Shown in pieces: positions 17,146 to 25,865 of a DNA stretch of 37,407 bases. Position 1 is the first letter of the stretch, and each line of letters starts with the position of its first letter. The notes beneath the pieces were generated by a model that did no database searches, was not told where the DNA came from, and worked only from the letters and a program-made list of their open reading frames with translations. This stretch comes from Microcoleus sp. LEGE 07076. GTDB taxonomy: Bacteria; Cyanobacteriota; Cyanobacteriia; Cyanobacteriales; Microcoleaceae. Position numbers and translations under genes: made by a program. The stretch is from positions 1 to 37,407 of the forward strand of contig NZ_JADEWV010000047.1 in NCBI RefSeq assembly GCF_015207455.1. The letters run 5' to 3'.

Positions 17146-18015
17146 TTAAGCCGATCGCAAATCGCGCCAAGAAGTAGATTCTAAGTCTATCAGTCTCATT
17201 TCTCCAGCAGTCCCCGCAAAGTGCAGAAAAAAAGTATTGATCAAAGCTGTCGTCGCGCACTCGCTAGCGCGCCTGTCAACCAACCGGGGCGGCACCCCTT
17301 TCGCTAAAAGTTTGCTTTTAGCGCGACTCAGCCAACTTGCTGATGCGTGGGGTTTTGGCAGCAAAAATGGGTAATACAAGGCTTTATGTACGTTCCAGAC
17401 AGTGCTGAAGCGCGGATCGATCCATTGAACGCAATCGGCTTTTAACAGTTCGTAAGAAAGCCAAGGCATTTCACCAAATCCTGTTTCTTCGCATTCATAG
17501 TAAACTTTTTCTAAAATCGAGCGGTGGTGAGAAGGCGACAGTACCATAATACCATCTTGGACAATGCGATCGAATTCCGGGGAAATACCGTATTTAACAT
17601 AAGTACCCCGCTCGTCTTTTTCGTCAGTAATTCCCCACGTGTCAAACAATCTGTCTCTGGCTTCAGCAGATAACTGTTCGTTAGGCGTTGCCCATTCTGG
17701 AGCCGCACCTACTTTCTCCACAGCCACCCCTTCCACAATACAAGGAGCATTTGCCCAATTGATCAAAACGTCTGCATCTACCCAGACTACTCGATCGTAT
17801 TTCTGGACAGATTCCTCGCCGAGGATCAGGCACTTTTGCCAGCAGGGCGATCGCTTTTGAGATCGTTCGGAAACATCTAAAGGATTAGAAATACAAATAA
17901 TATCATATCCGTGGCGATCGGCATACTTTTGCCAATTCGATTGGCACAAACTGTGCCAGTTGCTCCAATGCTTTTCGCCAATTACCAGCGTTACTATGGC
18001 TTTAGAATTTGTCAT
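17146..18015 (-). CDS. Putative glycosyltransferase, GT34/GMA12-like
   Basis: A 289-aa soluble protein. KAIVTLVIGEKHWSNW, then ADRHGYDIICIS, KCLILGEESVQKYDRVVWVD and the DAD triplet at residues 80-82 (VDADVLI) resemble galactosyl/mannosyl transferases of the GMA12/MNN10 type, which use DxD to bind the metal-nucleotide sugar. DGIMVLSPSHHRSILEKVYY fits the same fold. The start is supported by AGGA 4 bases before the ATG. Residues about 230-255 are encoded by a cluster of palindromes (17254-17323) that keeps the frame and may be an insertion. Family assignment is moderate and the sugar is unknown. Confidence 0.65.
   Translation of the reverse strand: MTNSKAIVTLVIGEKHWSNWHSLCQSNWQKYADRHGYDIICISNPLDVSERSQKRSPCWQKCLILGEESVQKYDRVVWVDADVLINWANAPCIVEGVAVEKVGAAPEWATPNEQLSAEARDRLFDTWGITDEKDERGTYVKYGISPEFDRIVQDGIMVLSPSHHRSILEKVYYECEETGFGEMPWLSYELLKADCVQWIDPRFSTVWNVHKALYYPFLLPKPHASASWLSRAKSKLLAKGVPPRLVDRRASECATTALINTFFLHFAGTAGEMRLIDLESTSWRDLRSA
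17254..17323. repeat. Palindrome cluster inside a coding sequence
   Basis: Three hairpins follow one another: a GCGC-rich partial palindrome (about 17254-17272, around GCTAGC), GGGG/CCCC (17286-17298) and CGCTAAAAG/CTTTTAGCG (17302-17310, 17315-17323, perfect with a TTTG loop). They lie in frame within the gene at 17146-18015 and encode the basic stretch RAKSKLLAKGVPPRLVDRRA. Such density of stems is unusual in coding DNA and suggests an in-frame palindromic insertion. Confidence 0.5.
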
Positions 18016-18038
18016 CTTTCCTGCTATCCTCCACCCTT

Positions 18039-19238
18039 TTAATTAACAACATCAGCAGTCATAAACAATTTAAACTCATCAAAAGTCAAAACCATCACAG
18101 CCGCTATGAATGCCAGTGTATCAGTGTTCGTCTGATAGGGCAAAAATCTATAGCGAAAAGCAGCCATTTTCGGGTTCTTCTCTTGATAGATAATGTCTTG
18201 GGCAAAGTTGCCCCACCGCTCATCTATTAAATCAATTGTCATGCCAGCATGAGCAGAAGGCAGCAGCATATTAGAGCCGTGCAGGCCTATTACTAAACGG
18301 CTATCAGCATAGATTTGACAAATTTCCTGCTCGATTTTTTCATTAAACATCTCAACCCTACAATCTTCAATCCATTCAGGAAAGTCAGTCTTTGTACCTA
18401 AACCTGCTACTGCAAATTTTGCCGAGGGTACGCGCGATCGAATTCCCTCAAATAACCTGCGTACCTGCCAATTTTGCACCGCCAGCCCAATTGACACCAA
18501 ATTCAGCTTTCTCAGAACTCGGAACAGCAAACTGTTGATAAAAAGTCTGTCTTCCCGCCAAATAAAAGTAATGTTTATTTCTTCTCCCTCAAAGTTGTGC
18601 TTGGGAACTCTAGTAAACTGCGTGATGTCGAACTGACTCGGATGAGAATAAGCTTCGCTGACATAAACTTGCTCGAAGCGTTTCATTTCTTCCTCAACAA
18701 ACTCGGAGAAACTAGGATAATAATCTCGACCATTTTTTAAAGAAATAGGTACTGTCCAGATTTCAGCGACTCCATCGGGAACCATCCACCTCAAGAACTT
18801 AGGTACTATTACCACTAACCCGCAGTCGGGGTTAGACTCCAAATGTCTTTGTGCGTTTAGCAATTTTAACAGCGAGTGACCGTAAAGAAAGTCAATACAG
18901 TTTAAAATAATCACCCGCTGACAGGGCTTGAAAACTTCTTTGACTATCTCCAGCCGATCGCTTCGAGGATTTTGGAGTGAACTTAGTAATGGTTTTCCCA
19001 ACCATTCGCCAGCGTAACTGTTGCCAGAAAAAACCTCTTTTTTTGTTAAATCCACTTGAATCGAGGTGTGAGAACCGTGACCGACTCTCAATACATCAAT
19101 TATTTCACTACCAGAGTCGTTAGACTTAAATTCAACACAAATGTACATACCCTGCCACAAAATTTTTGCAGGCTGCATAGCAGTCCCAGATTTCGGGCAG
19201 TTAGATTTATGCTGAATTTCCGGTTTAATTTCAATCAT
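18039..19238 (-). CDS. Putative glycosyltransferase, GT61/DUF563-like
   Basis: A 399-aa protein without signal peptide. The C-terminal part has RLVIGLHGSNMLLPSAHAGM and TIDLIDERWGNFAQDI, resembling the HG(S/A) plus downstream acidic block of GT61-type enzymes and related GT-B folds. The middle contains ITFIWREDRLF, a common element before the donor domain, and ILNCIDFLYGHSLLKLL. I assign it to the glycosyltransferases from these motifs and its position; the family is not certain. It is translationally coupled to the flippase gene upstream: its ATG and the flippase TGA overlap by 4 bases (ATGA at 19238-19235). A clean operon with flippase first is therefore likely. Confidence 0.6.
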   Translation of the reverse strand: MIEIKPEIQHKSNCPKSGTAMQPAKILWQGMYICVEFKSNDSGSEIIDVLRVGHGSHTSIQVDLTKKEVFSGNSYAGEWLGKPLLSSLQNPRSDRLEIVKEVFKPCQRVIILNCIDFLYGHSLLKLLNAQRHLESNPDCGLVVIVPKFLRWMVPDGVAEIWTVPISLKNGRDYYPSFSEFVEEEMKRFEQVYVSEAYSHPSQFDITQFTRVPKHNFEGEEINITFIWREDRLFINSLLFRVLRKLNLVSIGLAVQNWQVRRLFEGIRSRVPSAKFAVAGLGTKTDFPEWIEDCRVEMFNEKIEQEICQIYADSRLVIGLHGSNMLLPSAHAGMTIDLIDERWGNFAQDIIYQEKNPKMAAFRYRFLPYQTNTDTLAFIAAVMVLTFDEFKLFMTADVVN

Positions 19239-20572
19239 TTTACTAATCCTATTAATCGGAAAGCAGCCTTGTACAAATTAAGCGATCGCCAAATTAATTT
19301 ACCAAAAGGACGCAATTCTTTAATCAGGAAATTGACTAAGATAATCACGTAAAAATAAGTAATCAGAGTAGCTGCAGTTGCACCAAATGCTCCATACTTA
19401 GGAATCAGAAGCCAGTTTAACCCTATATTTAAAATCGAGCCAATTACAGTCAAGTAAAGACTGTAGCGCAACTGACCCTCGATTGTAAAATAAGTGTTCC
19501 GCGCTACTCCAAAGTTACTGCCAAATTGCGCCCAAACATAGATTGCCAGTACCGCTGCTGACTTAGCATAATTTTCACCGTAAAGCAGGTTGACTATCCA
19601 CGGAGAAAGTAATGAAATCGGGATTGCCACTCCCAACCATAAAAACATCATAGTATCGCAGTAAATTTGAAATTTGCTTAAATATTCTTGATAATTTTTC
19701 TCTCTCAAATTTGCTAATTTTGGAAAAATAGATCCGGATATAATCATCGGCAAAAAATCGCAGACTTCCGAAATTTTCACGGCCGCCGCATAATATCCCA
19801 GTTCAGCATTTTTATTCATCGCACCCAGCATTAGCTGATCGGTTTTTGAGTACAAATAAACTGCCAATCCCGACAACATAATCGGCCAACTCTCCGCCAA
19901 CAGTTCCTTGCCCCGGCCCCAACTGAATTGCCAATCCTTAATTTTATTGCCAGTCAACTGATAAAAATATACATAAGCCATGCCTGCGATCGCCACCTCT
20001 GCCAATCGAATGCAGGCGAAGGCAAGCAGGGGGGCTTTAATTGTAACTAATCCAATTCTGACAGCGGCAACGAAAAAAGATACCGAATTCTTCGCCAACA
20101 CGGTATATTTTGACTGTACTTGGGACTGGAACCAAAAATTGATCGCCTCAAAAGCCTGAAATATCGTTCCGGCGGCGATGATGCCCACCAGCCAGCGAGT
20201 CAAATCATCGTCAGGCTTGAATAGCGAAATCACGGTGACAGTTAACAGCAGAGTGATGCAGCCGCCAGTAAATTGCATCCCGAAGGCAGTCCCCAGGGTT
20301 TCGTTTTTGCATTCAGGATTGCGGGCGATATCGCGGATGACGATGCTGCCCAAGCCCATTGTTGCTACCGAACTAAAGACGGACACAAAGGCGATCGCGT
20401 AGTTCAGCAAGCCAAATTGAACGGGTCCGAGATAGCGCGCCACCCACAGCCCTACCACCAAACCCAAACCCATCTGCAAAATTTGGTCGGTGAACAGCCA
20501 CGCCAGATTGACGAGTACCTGACGGAGACCCGGCCCGATTTTTTGACTTGCCGCAGTTAGCTTATCTAACAT
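19235..20572 (-). CDS. wzx: Polysaccharide flippase, Wzx type (copy 1)
   Basis: A 445-aa integral membrane protein with about 12-14 hydrophobic segments, of the MOP-superfamily polysaccharide transporter group (Wzx/RfbX). It flips undecaprenyl-linked oligosaccharide across the inner membrane. Family traits are the N-terminal TDQILQMGLGLVVGLWVARY followed by LGPVQFGLLNYA, LGSIVIRDIARNPE, INFWFQSQVQSKY, and YYAAAVKISEVCDFLPM in the middle. The ATG gene MLDKLTAASQK and about 60 bp of leader (AAGTTTTGAGTCCTTAT on the plus strand) match the second flippase at 20973. It heads the bracketed gene segment and is coupled to the downstream transferase by an ATGA overlap. Confidence 0.9.
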   Translation of the reverse strand: MLDKLTAASQKIGPGLRQVLVNLAWLFTDQILQMGLGLVVGLWVARYLGPVQFGLLNYAIAFVSVFSSVATMGLGSIVIRDIARNPECKNETLGTAFGMQFTGGCITLLLTVTVISLFKPDDDLTRWLVGIIAAGTIFQAFEAINFWFQSQVQSKYTVLAKNSVSFFVAAVRIGLVTIKAPLLAFACIRLAEVAIAGMAYVYFYQLTGNKIKDWQFSWGRGKELLAESWPIMLSGLAVYLYSKTDQLMLGAMNKNAELGYYAAAVKISEVCDFLPMIISGSIFPKLANLREKNYQEYLSKFQIYCDTMMFLWLGVAIPISLLSPWIVNLLYGENYAKSAAVLAIYVWAQFGSNFGVARNTYFTIEGQLRYSLYLTVIGSILNIGLNWLLIPKYGAFGATAATLITYFYVIILVNFLIKELRPFGKLIWRSLNLYKAAFRLIGLVK

Positions 20573-20631
20573 CAGAAAGTTTTGAGTCCTTATAATAAAT
20601 AAATATGTTTTTTGAGCGATCGAGAATCAAT

Positions 20632-20711
20632 TAATATCATTTCCGGTTACACCGTCAGGTGATGTTGACTGTTGACTCGAATTTATGATTCCGATGAAGA
20701 CAGGATTTGAT
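20632..20711 (-). repeat. Long inverted repeat, copy 2 (two heptamer units)
   Basis: Reverse complement of 16005-16105, identical outside the heptamer array and shorter by three units (21 bp). It lies 60 bp upstream of the flippase start at 20572 and thus closes the segment that holds that flippase and three putative transferases. A small CACC-GTCA-GGTG hairpin sits inside. Confidence 0.93.
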
Positions 20712-20972
20712 CTAACTAATAGGCTTGTTACGGTAGTTTATCATAACCTTTGGCAGGAATTAAACATTTTTTGAAAAAGTTCGAGCGGTTCGGAGGCATC
20801 GGCTGCCAAAAATCCGGTTTGTCGATCGATGTCGTCTCTGGCAGGGGAACCACCACGGTCAAAAAAACCTGGTTTAGAAGGATTTAGTGCTGTAGATGTT
20901 TTGATTGGTTTGAGTACCGCGGCCCAGTATTCGGACAATGCGATCGGTGCGCGAGGTTTGGTTTAATTTCAA
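20712..20972. other. Non-coding remainder of the gap between the two flippases
   Basis: A 65-codon minus-strand frame (20741-20938) opens with TTG, lacks a ribosome binding site and overlaps two AAAATCCGGTTT/AAACCTGGTTT-like motifs that recur in other gaps of this window. I treat it as repeat-derived DNA and see no gene. Confidence 0.5.
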
Positions 20973-22307
20973 TCACCCGATCGCTCTGAGCAGCCGAGAA
21001 GCTGCTTTGTATAGATTCAACGAACCCAGAATTAAACTTCCGAAAGGTTTTAATTGTTTTATGTAAAAATTCACTAAAATACTTACGTAAAAATAAGTAA
21101 TTAAAGTTGCCGCTGTTGCTCCCAAGGCTCCGTATTGAGGAATTAGTACAGCGTTCAATACTATATTAAAAATTGAGCCTGCTACAGTCAAGTAAAGATT
21201 GTATCGCAGTTGACCTTCGAGAGCAAAATAGGTATTTCTAGCTAGACCGAAGTTGCTGCCAAATAGAGTCCAGATGTAGATTGACAGCAGCCCACCCGAA
21301 GCTGCATATTGCTCGCCGTAAATAGTCTGGACTATGACAGGAGCCAGCAGACAAATTGGCGCTGCCACGGCCAACCACAAAAATAACATGGCATCGGCAT
21401 AAATCTGAAACTTTTTGAGGTATTCGGGATAATTTTTTTCTCTTAACTGTGCGAGTTTCGGGAAAATAGAAGACGCGACAACCAGCGGCAAGAAATCGCA
21501 AATTTCTGATATTTTAACTGCAACTGTGTAATATCCCAACTCAGTTTTATCGAAAAAACCGAGCATAATCAGATCGATTTTGGAATAGATAAAAACCGCC
21601 AAGCTACCCAGCATCAATGGCCCGCTTTCATGAAGCAGTTGTTGGCCGCGCTGCCAACTAACTCGCCACAACTTGAAATCATTGCCCCTGCTTTGATAGA
21701 CAAGTGCGATCGCCAATCCCCCCAAAGCCACCTCTGCCAAAATCACCCAAGCAAAAGCAATCAGGGGTGCTTGGAGTTGAATCAATCCGATGCGAACACC
21801 TGCAATCAGTAAAGATACGCAGTTTTTAGCAACAGCAGTATACACCGATTGAACTTGCGACTGAAACCAAAAGTTGATTGTTTCAAAGGATTGAAATATC
21901 GTTCCGGCGGAGACGATTGCTACCAATGCCAGAGTTAAACTGTCGGAGGGATTCAGTAGGGCGATCGCACCCGCCGCCAGCAGTAAAGTAATGATTCCCC
22001 CTGCCAATTGTATAACAAAAGCAGTCCCCAAAGCCTCTTCCTTGCATTCTGGATCGCGAGCAATATCCCGCACTACCAGAGTACCCAATCCCATTGTCGC
22101 CACCGAAGCAAACAGGGATACCAGGGCGATCGCGTAATTGAGCAAGCCAAATTGTGTCGGGCCCAGATAGCGAGCTACCCACACCCCCACAAACACACCC
22201 AAACCCACCTGCAAAATTTGGTCAGTCAGCCGCCCAACCAGATTTTCAATTAACACACCCGTGTCGGCGGCTAGCTTTTGACTTAGCGCAGTTAGCTTAT
22301 CTAGCAT
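20973..22307 (-). CDS. wzx: Polysaccharide flippase, Wzx type (copy 2)
   Basis: A 444-aa paralogue of the flippase at 19235-20572, similar over its whole length. The N-terminal TDQILQVGLGVFVGVWVARY followed by LGPTQFGLLNYA, LGTLVVRDIARDPE and INFWFQSQVQSVY are near matches to copy 1, as is the C-terminal NLYKAASRLL. The longest frame starts at a GTG (22310), but the next codon, ATG at 22307, corresponds to the start of copy 1 and shares its leader (TCCTTAT and AAAGTTTTGAGT). It should carry lipid-linked repeat units to the periplasm. Two flippases side by side imply either redundancy or two different substrates. Confidence 0.9.
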   Translation of the reverse strand: MLDKLTALSQKLAADTGVLIENLVGRLTDQILQVGLGVFVGVWVARYLGPTQFGLLNYAIALVSLFASVATMGLGTLVVRDIARDPECKEEALGTAFVIQLAGGIITLLLAAGAIALLNPSDSLTLALVAIVSAGTIFQSFETINFWFQSQVQSVYTAVAKNCVSLLIAGVRIGLIQLQAPLIAFAWVILAEVALGGLAIALVYQSRGNDFKLWRVSWQRGQQLLHESGPLMLGSLAVFIYSKIDLIMLGFFDKTELGYYTVAVKISEICDFLPLVVASSIFPKLAQLREKNYPEYLKKFQIYADAMLFLWLAVAAPICLLAPVIVQTIYGEQYAASGGLLSIYIWTLFGSNFGLARNTYFALEGQLRYNLYLTVAGSIFNIVLNAVLIPQYGALGATAATLITYFYVSILVNFYIKQLKPFGSLILGSLNLYKAASRLLRAIG

Positions 22308-22426
22308 CACAAAGTTTTGAGTCCTTATCAGACATAAATATACTTTTAGAGCGCAGGGGAATTAATCAAAAACCAGGCTCATTCATATGGTATATCATAG
22401 TTCTCTGGATTTTTGACTCGTGCAAG

Positions 22427-23845
22427 TTAATCGGGATTAAATCTGGATGCAGGTTGTGGCGGCAAATCCCCTCCGTAACTGCGGCGGTTGTTAGATGAAG
22501 ATTTGCTACTATCGATACAGAGTCTAACTGTTAGTAACACGTAACCGAGCCAAGCATCCCCAAGCTCACCTATAGAGCCTTCAGTAATGTTATTTAATAT
22601 GATAAACACCAAGTAAATAATCGGTACTCCCGATTCAGCTAGCGGGCTGCGGCTCAGTTGCCGGACTGCAAAAATGAGATTAGCAAACAGGGAAGACAAG
22701 ATTAATACAAGTCCCGGATAACCGAAAGATAGCAGTATTGCTATAGCACCGTTGTGAGCAGTTTTTGGTTGAAATCCATTGGGAGTATATATGAAATAAG
22801 CTGGAGTTTGCTCGCCAATTTCGTCTTGCTGAAAAAATCCATCAAATCCATACCCAAACCAAGGGCGCTGATTGGCCGCCGCGATCAATTGCGGCCAAAA
22901 CTCCGTCCGTCCAGTCAGCGTCAAATCTTTTCCTAATCCCCCGACAACAATAGACTCTAAGTTGTCTATGATATAAACGCTGCTAATAATCCCCAAGACA
23001 GTAAACCCGACAATACAAGTAAAAGCCCATTGAAACTTTAACTTGCTCAAAAAACTTAAAGATGATACTATAACTACGAGCATTAAACTATTAACGAGAG
23101 AACTCCCGGAGCTAGTAGCTCTCACCAAATAAAAGGAAAACAACATGAATCCCAGAGCTATCCAGCGTTCTTTCTGAGTTCTTGCGCCTTGAGAATAGTG
23201 GAGGTACCAAAGTGCTGTACTCACAACCATGAGGCTGCCGAAAGCATTTTTGTGGCTAGTAATTCCGGCAAATTCTCTTGCTACACGCGGGTAGCGCAAA
23301 ACGCTAACTATGGCGAGCGAAGTATAGCCCCACCGCAGCAACCCAGATAATTCCGGCCACTCGTAGCGCGCGCCCAGATAAAAACTAAAGAGCGTAAATC
23401 CTGTAAAAGCTATCCCGGCTTTCAGGGTAATCTCGGGAACTAACGACCACAGCGTCGATGTTATTGGCAGCAAACAATACAGCGAAAAACCAGGATTTTT
23501 CAAAACCAAAAAGTATAAGGCTTCGACAAATTGATTTTTGAAAAAACTAATAAATCTCCCGGACAAAACAAAGATTACCCAGGGATAAAAAACCCAGGGA
23601 AGTTTGGCAACATTACTGTCACCAGCAGCAGCAAGATTGATAAAATGTAGGTAGTTAAATGGAGGCAGGTTGACGTGGGGCGATACGAATACGAAACAAA
23701 CAGCAAACCATTTTTCCCAGAGCAAGCCGATATTTTTTTTTGAGGCTAACTGAAAAATTAAAATCGTGCTAATCAATGCCAAAGAGGCTAATAAAGACAG
23801 CAAGAAAGTATTGCCGAAAATTAGCTCCCTAATCATTCTTGCCAT
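22427..23845 (-). CDS. O-antigen ligase/polymerase-like protein (Wzy/WaaL)
   Basis: A 472-aa membrane protein with about 11-12 hydrophobic segments, starting with LLSLLASLALISTILIFQLA. The diagnostic part is the large periplasmic loop and its rim: LTLTGRTEFWPQLIAAANQR, RPWFGYGFDGFF and KTAHNGAIAILLSFGYPG, the pattern of the Wzy_C/WaaL family. Next to two flippases it most likely polymerises repeat units on the periplasmic face. A serine/asparagine-rich hydrophilic tail closes the protein. AAAGG lies about 10 bases before the ATG. It is the first gene of the minus-strand block and diverges from the export gene at 24248. Ligase and polymerase cannot be separated from sequence alone. Confidence 0.82.
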   Translation of the reverse strand: MARMIRELIFGNTFLLSLLASLALISTILIFQLASKKNIGLLWEKWFAVCFVFVSPHVNLPPFNYLHFINLAAAGDSNVAKLPWVFYPWVIFVLSGRFISFFKNQFVEALYFLVLKNPGFSLYCLLPITSTLWSLVPEITLKAGIAFTGFTLFSFYLGARYEWPELSGLLRWGYTSLAIVSVLRYPRVAREFAGITSHKNAFGSLMVVSTALWYLHYSQGARTQKERWIALGFMLFSFYLVRATSSGSSLVNSLMLVVIVSSLSFLSKLKFQWAFTCIVGFTVLGIISSVYIIDNLESIVVGGLGKDLTLTGRTEFWPQLIAAANQRPWFGYGFDGFFQQDEIGEQTPAYFIYTPNGFQPKTAHNGAIAILLSFGYPGLVLILSSLFANLIFAVRQLSRSPLAESGVPIIYLVFIILNNITEGSIGELGDAWLGYVLLTVRLCIDSSKSSSNNRRSYGGDLPPQPASRFNPD

Positions 23846-24247
23846 AAAATTATACCTTTTTGATGAAAATATTAATCGTTCGATCGACCGGCTAATTCCA
23901 CCAAGTTAACAAGAAACCGAGGCTGTTGTCGCCCGATCGCCCGCAATGGCTGCTGCGCTGCATCAAAATTGTCTGTAGCCGTCGGCTGTGACGAGTGTCC
24001 GAGGGTACGAGAAATCGACGAGATTGATGGAAATATGCTATTTGCGATCGGCAACACCCAAGCAGCTAAAAGGCATCCGGCAGAATCCTGTTTTTTTGTT
24101 CCCGGCTGCGTGGGAGAAAAAAATCTCCGGGCTAGACTCCCGCGCCCATAATTGTTCCTGATGTTTGGGTAGTGCTGGCGGTGGAGATGGCATTTGAATT
24201 GTCAACGATTAAACTAAGGAAGTATCCCCAAAGAAAATAGGTAGCCT
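23846..24247. promoter_or_regulatory. Divergent control region between the sugar and export genes
   Basis: A 402-bp gap between divergent genes, so both promoters should lie here. A 61-codon minus-strand frame (23872-24057) lacks a ribosome binding site and resembles nothing known. A GGAGA-AAAAAA-TCTCC stem-loop is at 24113-24128, and AGG at 24239-24241 is a plausible binding site for the GTG start at 24248. I could not identify convincing -35/-10 pairs. Confidence 0.4.
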
Positions 24248-25732
24248 GTGGTTAACGCCGATTTTCGCAAACAAATCACCGCGCCAGTCTTGAGTTTGAC
24301 ATTATTGTGCGCGATCGCCAACGGTATTGTTGCCGCCGGATTTCCCCTGAGTGCCGCAGCCGAGGTGCGATTGCGGCCCGGCTCCGTCACAGCACAATTA
24401 GGGAGTTCAGGACGATCGGTCGAAAGCTACAAACTCGGCGGCGGCGATCGTATTCTAATAGAAATACTCGAAGTACCCGAGCTGACGCGCAACTACGAAA
24501 TCCTTTCCGACGGTTCAGTCAACCTGCCGCTGATCGGCCTGGTTTCCGTCCGCGGCCGCACTTTAGTCGAAGCCACCAACATCATCGGCAGCGCCTACCG
24601 CCGCGTCCTCAAAGACCCCGTAGTCACAGTCAGCCTCGTAGCGGCCCGCCCGCTGAACGTCGGCGTCATCGGAGAAGTCACCAGGCCCGGAAACTTCACC
24701 ATCACCCTAACTTCAGGCCCGGGGGTGACACCCTCAGTTCAGTACCCCACCGTCACTCAAGCGATCAGACTTGCAGAAGGCGTTACGGGTGTCGCCGACA
24801 TCCGCAACATCCGCGTCCGCCGCCCGCAACCAGACGGCCCGGATCGAGTGCTAAACGTCAACCTGTGGAAATTCTTGCAAGAAGGAGACATCTCTCAAGA
24901 CATCATTTTGCAAGACAGAGACACGATCGTGATTCCCACAGTCGCCAACTTCAACCAAGCAGAAGCCCGCCAATTTGCGATCGCCAACTTTTCGCCGCCG
25001 CCAGAAAAACCTCGATCGATCTCGATCGTCGGCCAAGTCACCAGGCCGGGGGCTTACGTAGTCATCGGCGGCAACACCACCAGCGACCTCAGCCGAGAAG
25101 GATTCCCCACCGTCATCCGCGCCATTCAGCTCGCCGGCGGCATCACCTCCGAGGCCGACATCCGGCAAATCCAAGTGCGCCGCCTCACCAGAAAAGGCGA
25201 ACAAATTATCCCAGTCAACCTGTGGCAGTTTTTAGAGTCCGGCGACGCTACCCAAGATACCATCCTGCAACAGGGAGACACGATCGTCGTTCCCAAAGCC
25301 ACGATTGTCAACCCCGCAGAAGCCGGCGTACTCGCCAACACTAACTTTGCTCCCCCCGGGATTAACATTTTCGTAGTAGGAGAAGTCACAACATCCCTCG
25401 ATCCGTTGAGACTCCCAGCCAATGCCACCCTGAATCAAGCTTTAATTTCCAGAGGATTTTTTGGTTACGGCAATACCAGAGCTCAAAGGAAGACAGTTGA
25501 GCTAGTCCGCCTCAATCAGGACGGTACAGCTACTAAACGGACGATCGAAGTCGATTTAACCCAAGGAATTAACGAAGAAATCAATCCCCAACTCCGCAAC
25601 AACGACATGATTATCGTATCCCGCAGCGGTTTGGTGAAGTTCGTAGACCGCATGAACAACATCATCGGGCCGATCGGGCCTGCTACGGGAGTGTTCAATT
25701 TCCTCAACATTCTCCGATCGTTATTCAGATAA
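24248..25732 (+). CDS. Polysaccharide export protein, Wza type with SLBB repeats
   Basis: A 494-aa secreted protein that should form the periplasmic and outer-membrane channel for the polymer. It has an N-terminal hydrophobic signal (about residues 13-37, ending LSAAAEV), with no clear lipobox, then a Poly_export domain starting YKLGGGDRILIEILEVPELT (61-80) with DGSVNLPLIGLVSVRG. Soluble-ligand-binding beta-grasp repeats follow: VGVIGEVTRPGNFTI (about 141-155), SIVGQVTRPGAYVVIGG (about 260-276) and INIFVVGEVT. Paired ADIRNIRVRR and ADIRQIQVRR blocks show internal duplication. The start is GTG with AGG 6 bases upstream. It lies 133 bp before the Wzc-type gene and is probably in one operon with it. 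Confidence 0.88.
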   Translation: MVNADFRKQITAPVLSLTLLCAIANGIVAAGFPLSAAAEVRLRPGSVTAQLGSSGRSVESYKLGGGDRILIEILEVPELTRNYEILSDGSVNLPLIGLVSVRGRTLVEATNIIGSAYRRVLKDPVVTVSLVAARPLNVGVIGEVTRPGNFTITLTSGPGVTPSVQYPTVTQAIRLAEGVTGVADIRNIRVRRPQPDGPDRVLNVNLWKFLQEGDISQDIILQDRDTIVIPTVANFNQAEARQFAIANFSPPPEKPRSISIVGQVTRPGAYVVIGGNTTSDLSREGFPTVIRAIQLAGGITSEADIRQIQVRRLTRKGEQIIPVNLWQFLESGDATQDTILQQGDTIVVPKATIVNPAEAGVLANTNFAPPGINIFVVGEVTTSLDPLRLPANATLNQALISRGFFGYGNTRAQRKTVELVRLNQDGTATKRTIEVDLTQGINEEINPQLRNNDMIIVSRSGLVKFVDRMNNIIGPIGPATGVFNFLNILRSLFR

Positions 25733-25865
25733 GAACGGTCGGGGTGGGGTGGATAATTCCTAGCAAAGGCTAGAATAAACTAAACAATAAAATGCGACAA
25801 TCGCCGCCAGCCAGCTTCAAAATATCAACTTCAAAAATATCAACCTTAAAATACCCAGGCTGAAT

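Noticed and set aside
20741-20938. Minus-strand 65-codon frame between the flippases
   Set aside because: TTG start, no binding site, and built partly from recurring CCGGTTT-type motifs.
23872-24057. Minus-strand 61-codon frame in the divergent gap
   Set aside because: No start signal or similarity that I recognise; it lies where promoters are expected.
24307-25344. Long plus-strand frame of 345 codons within the export gene
   Set aside because: Composition is Arg/His/Ser-rich and repetitive, as expected for a shifted frame of a GC-rich gene; the Wza-type frame has clear domains.
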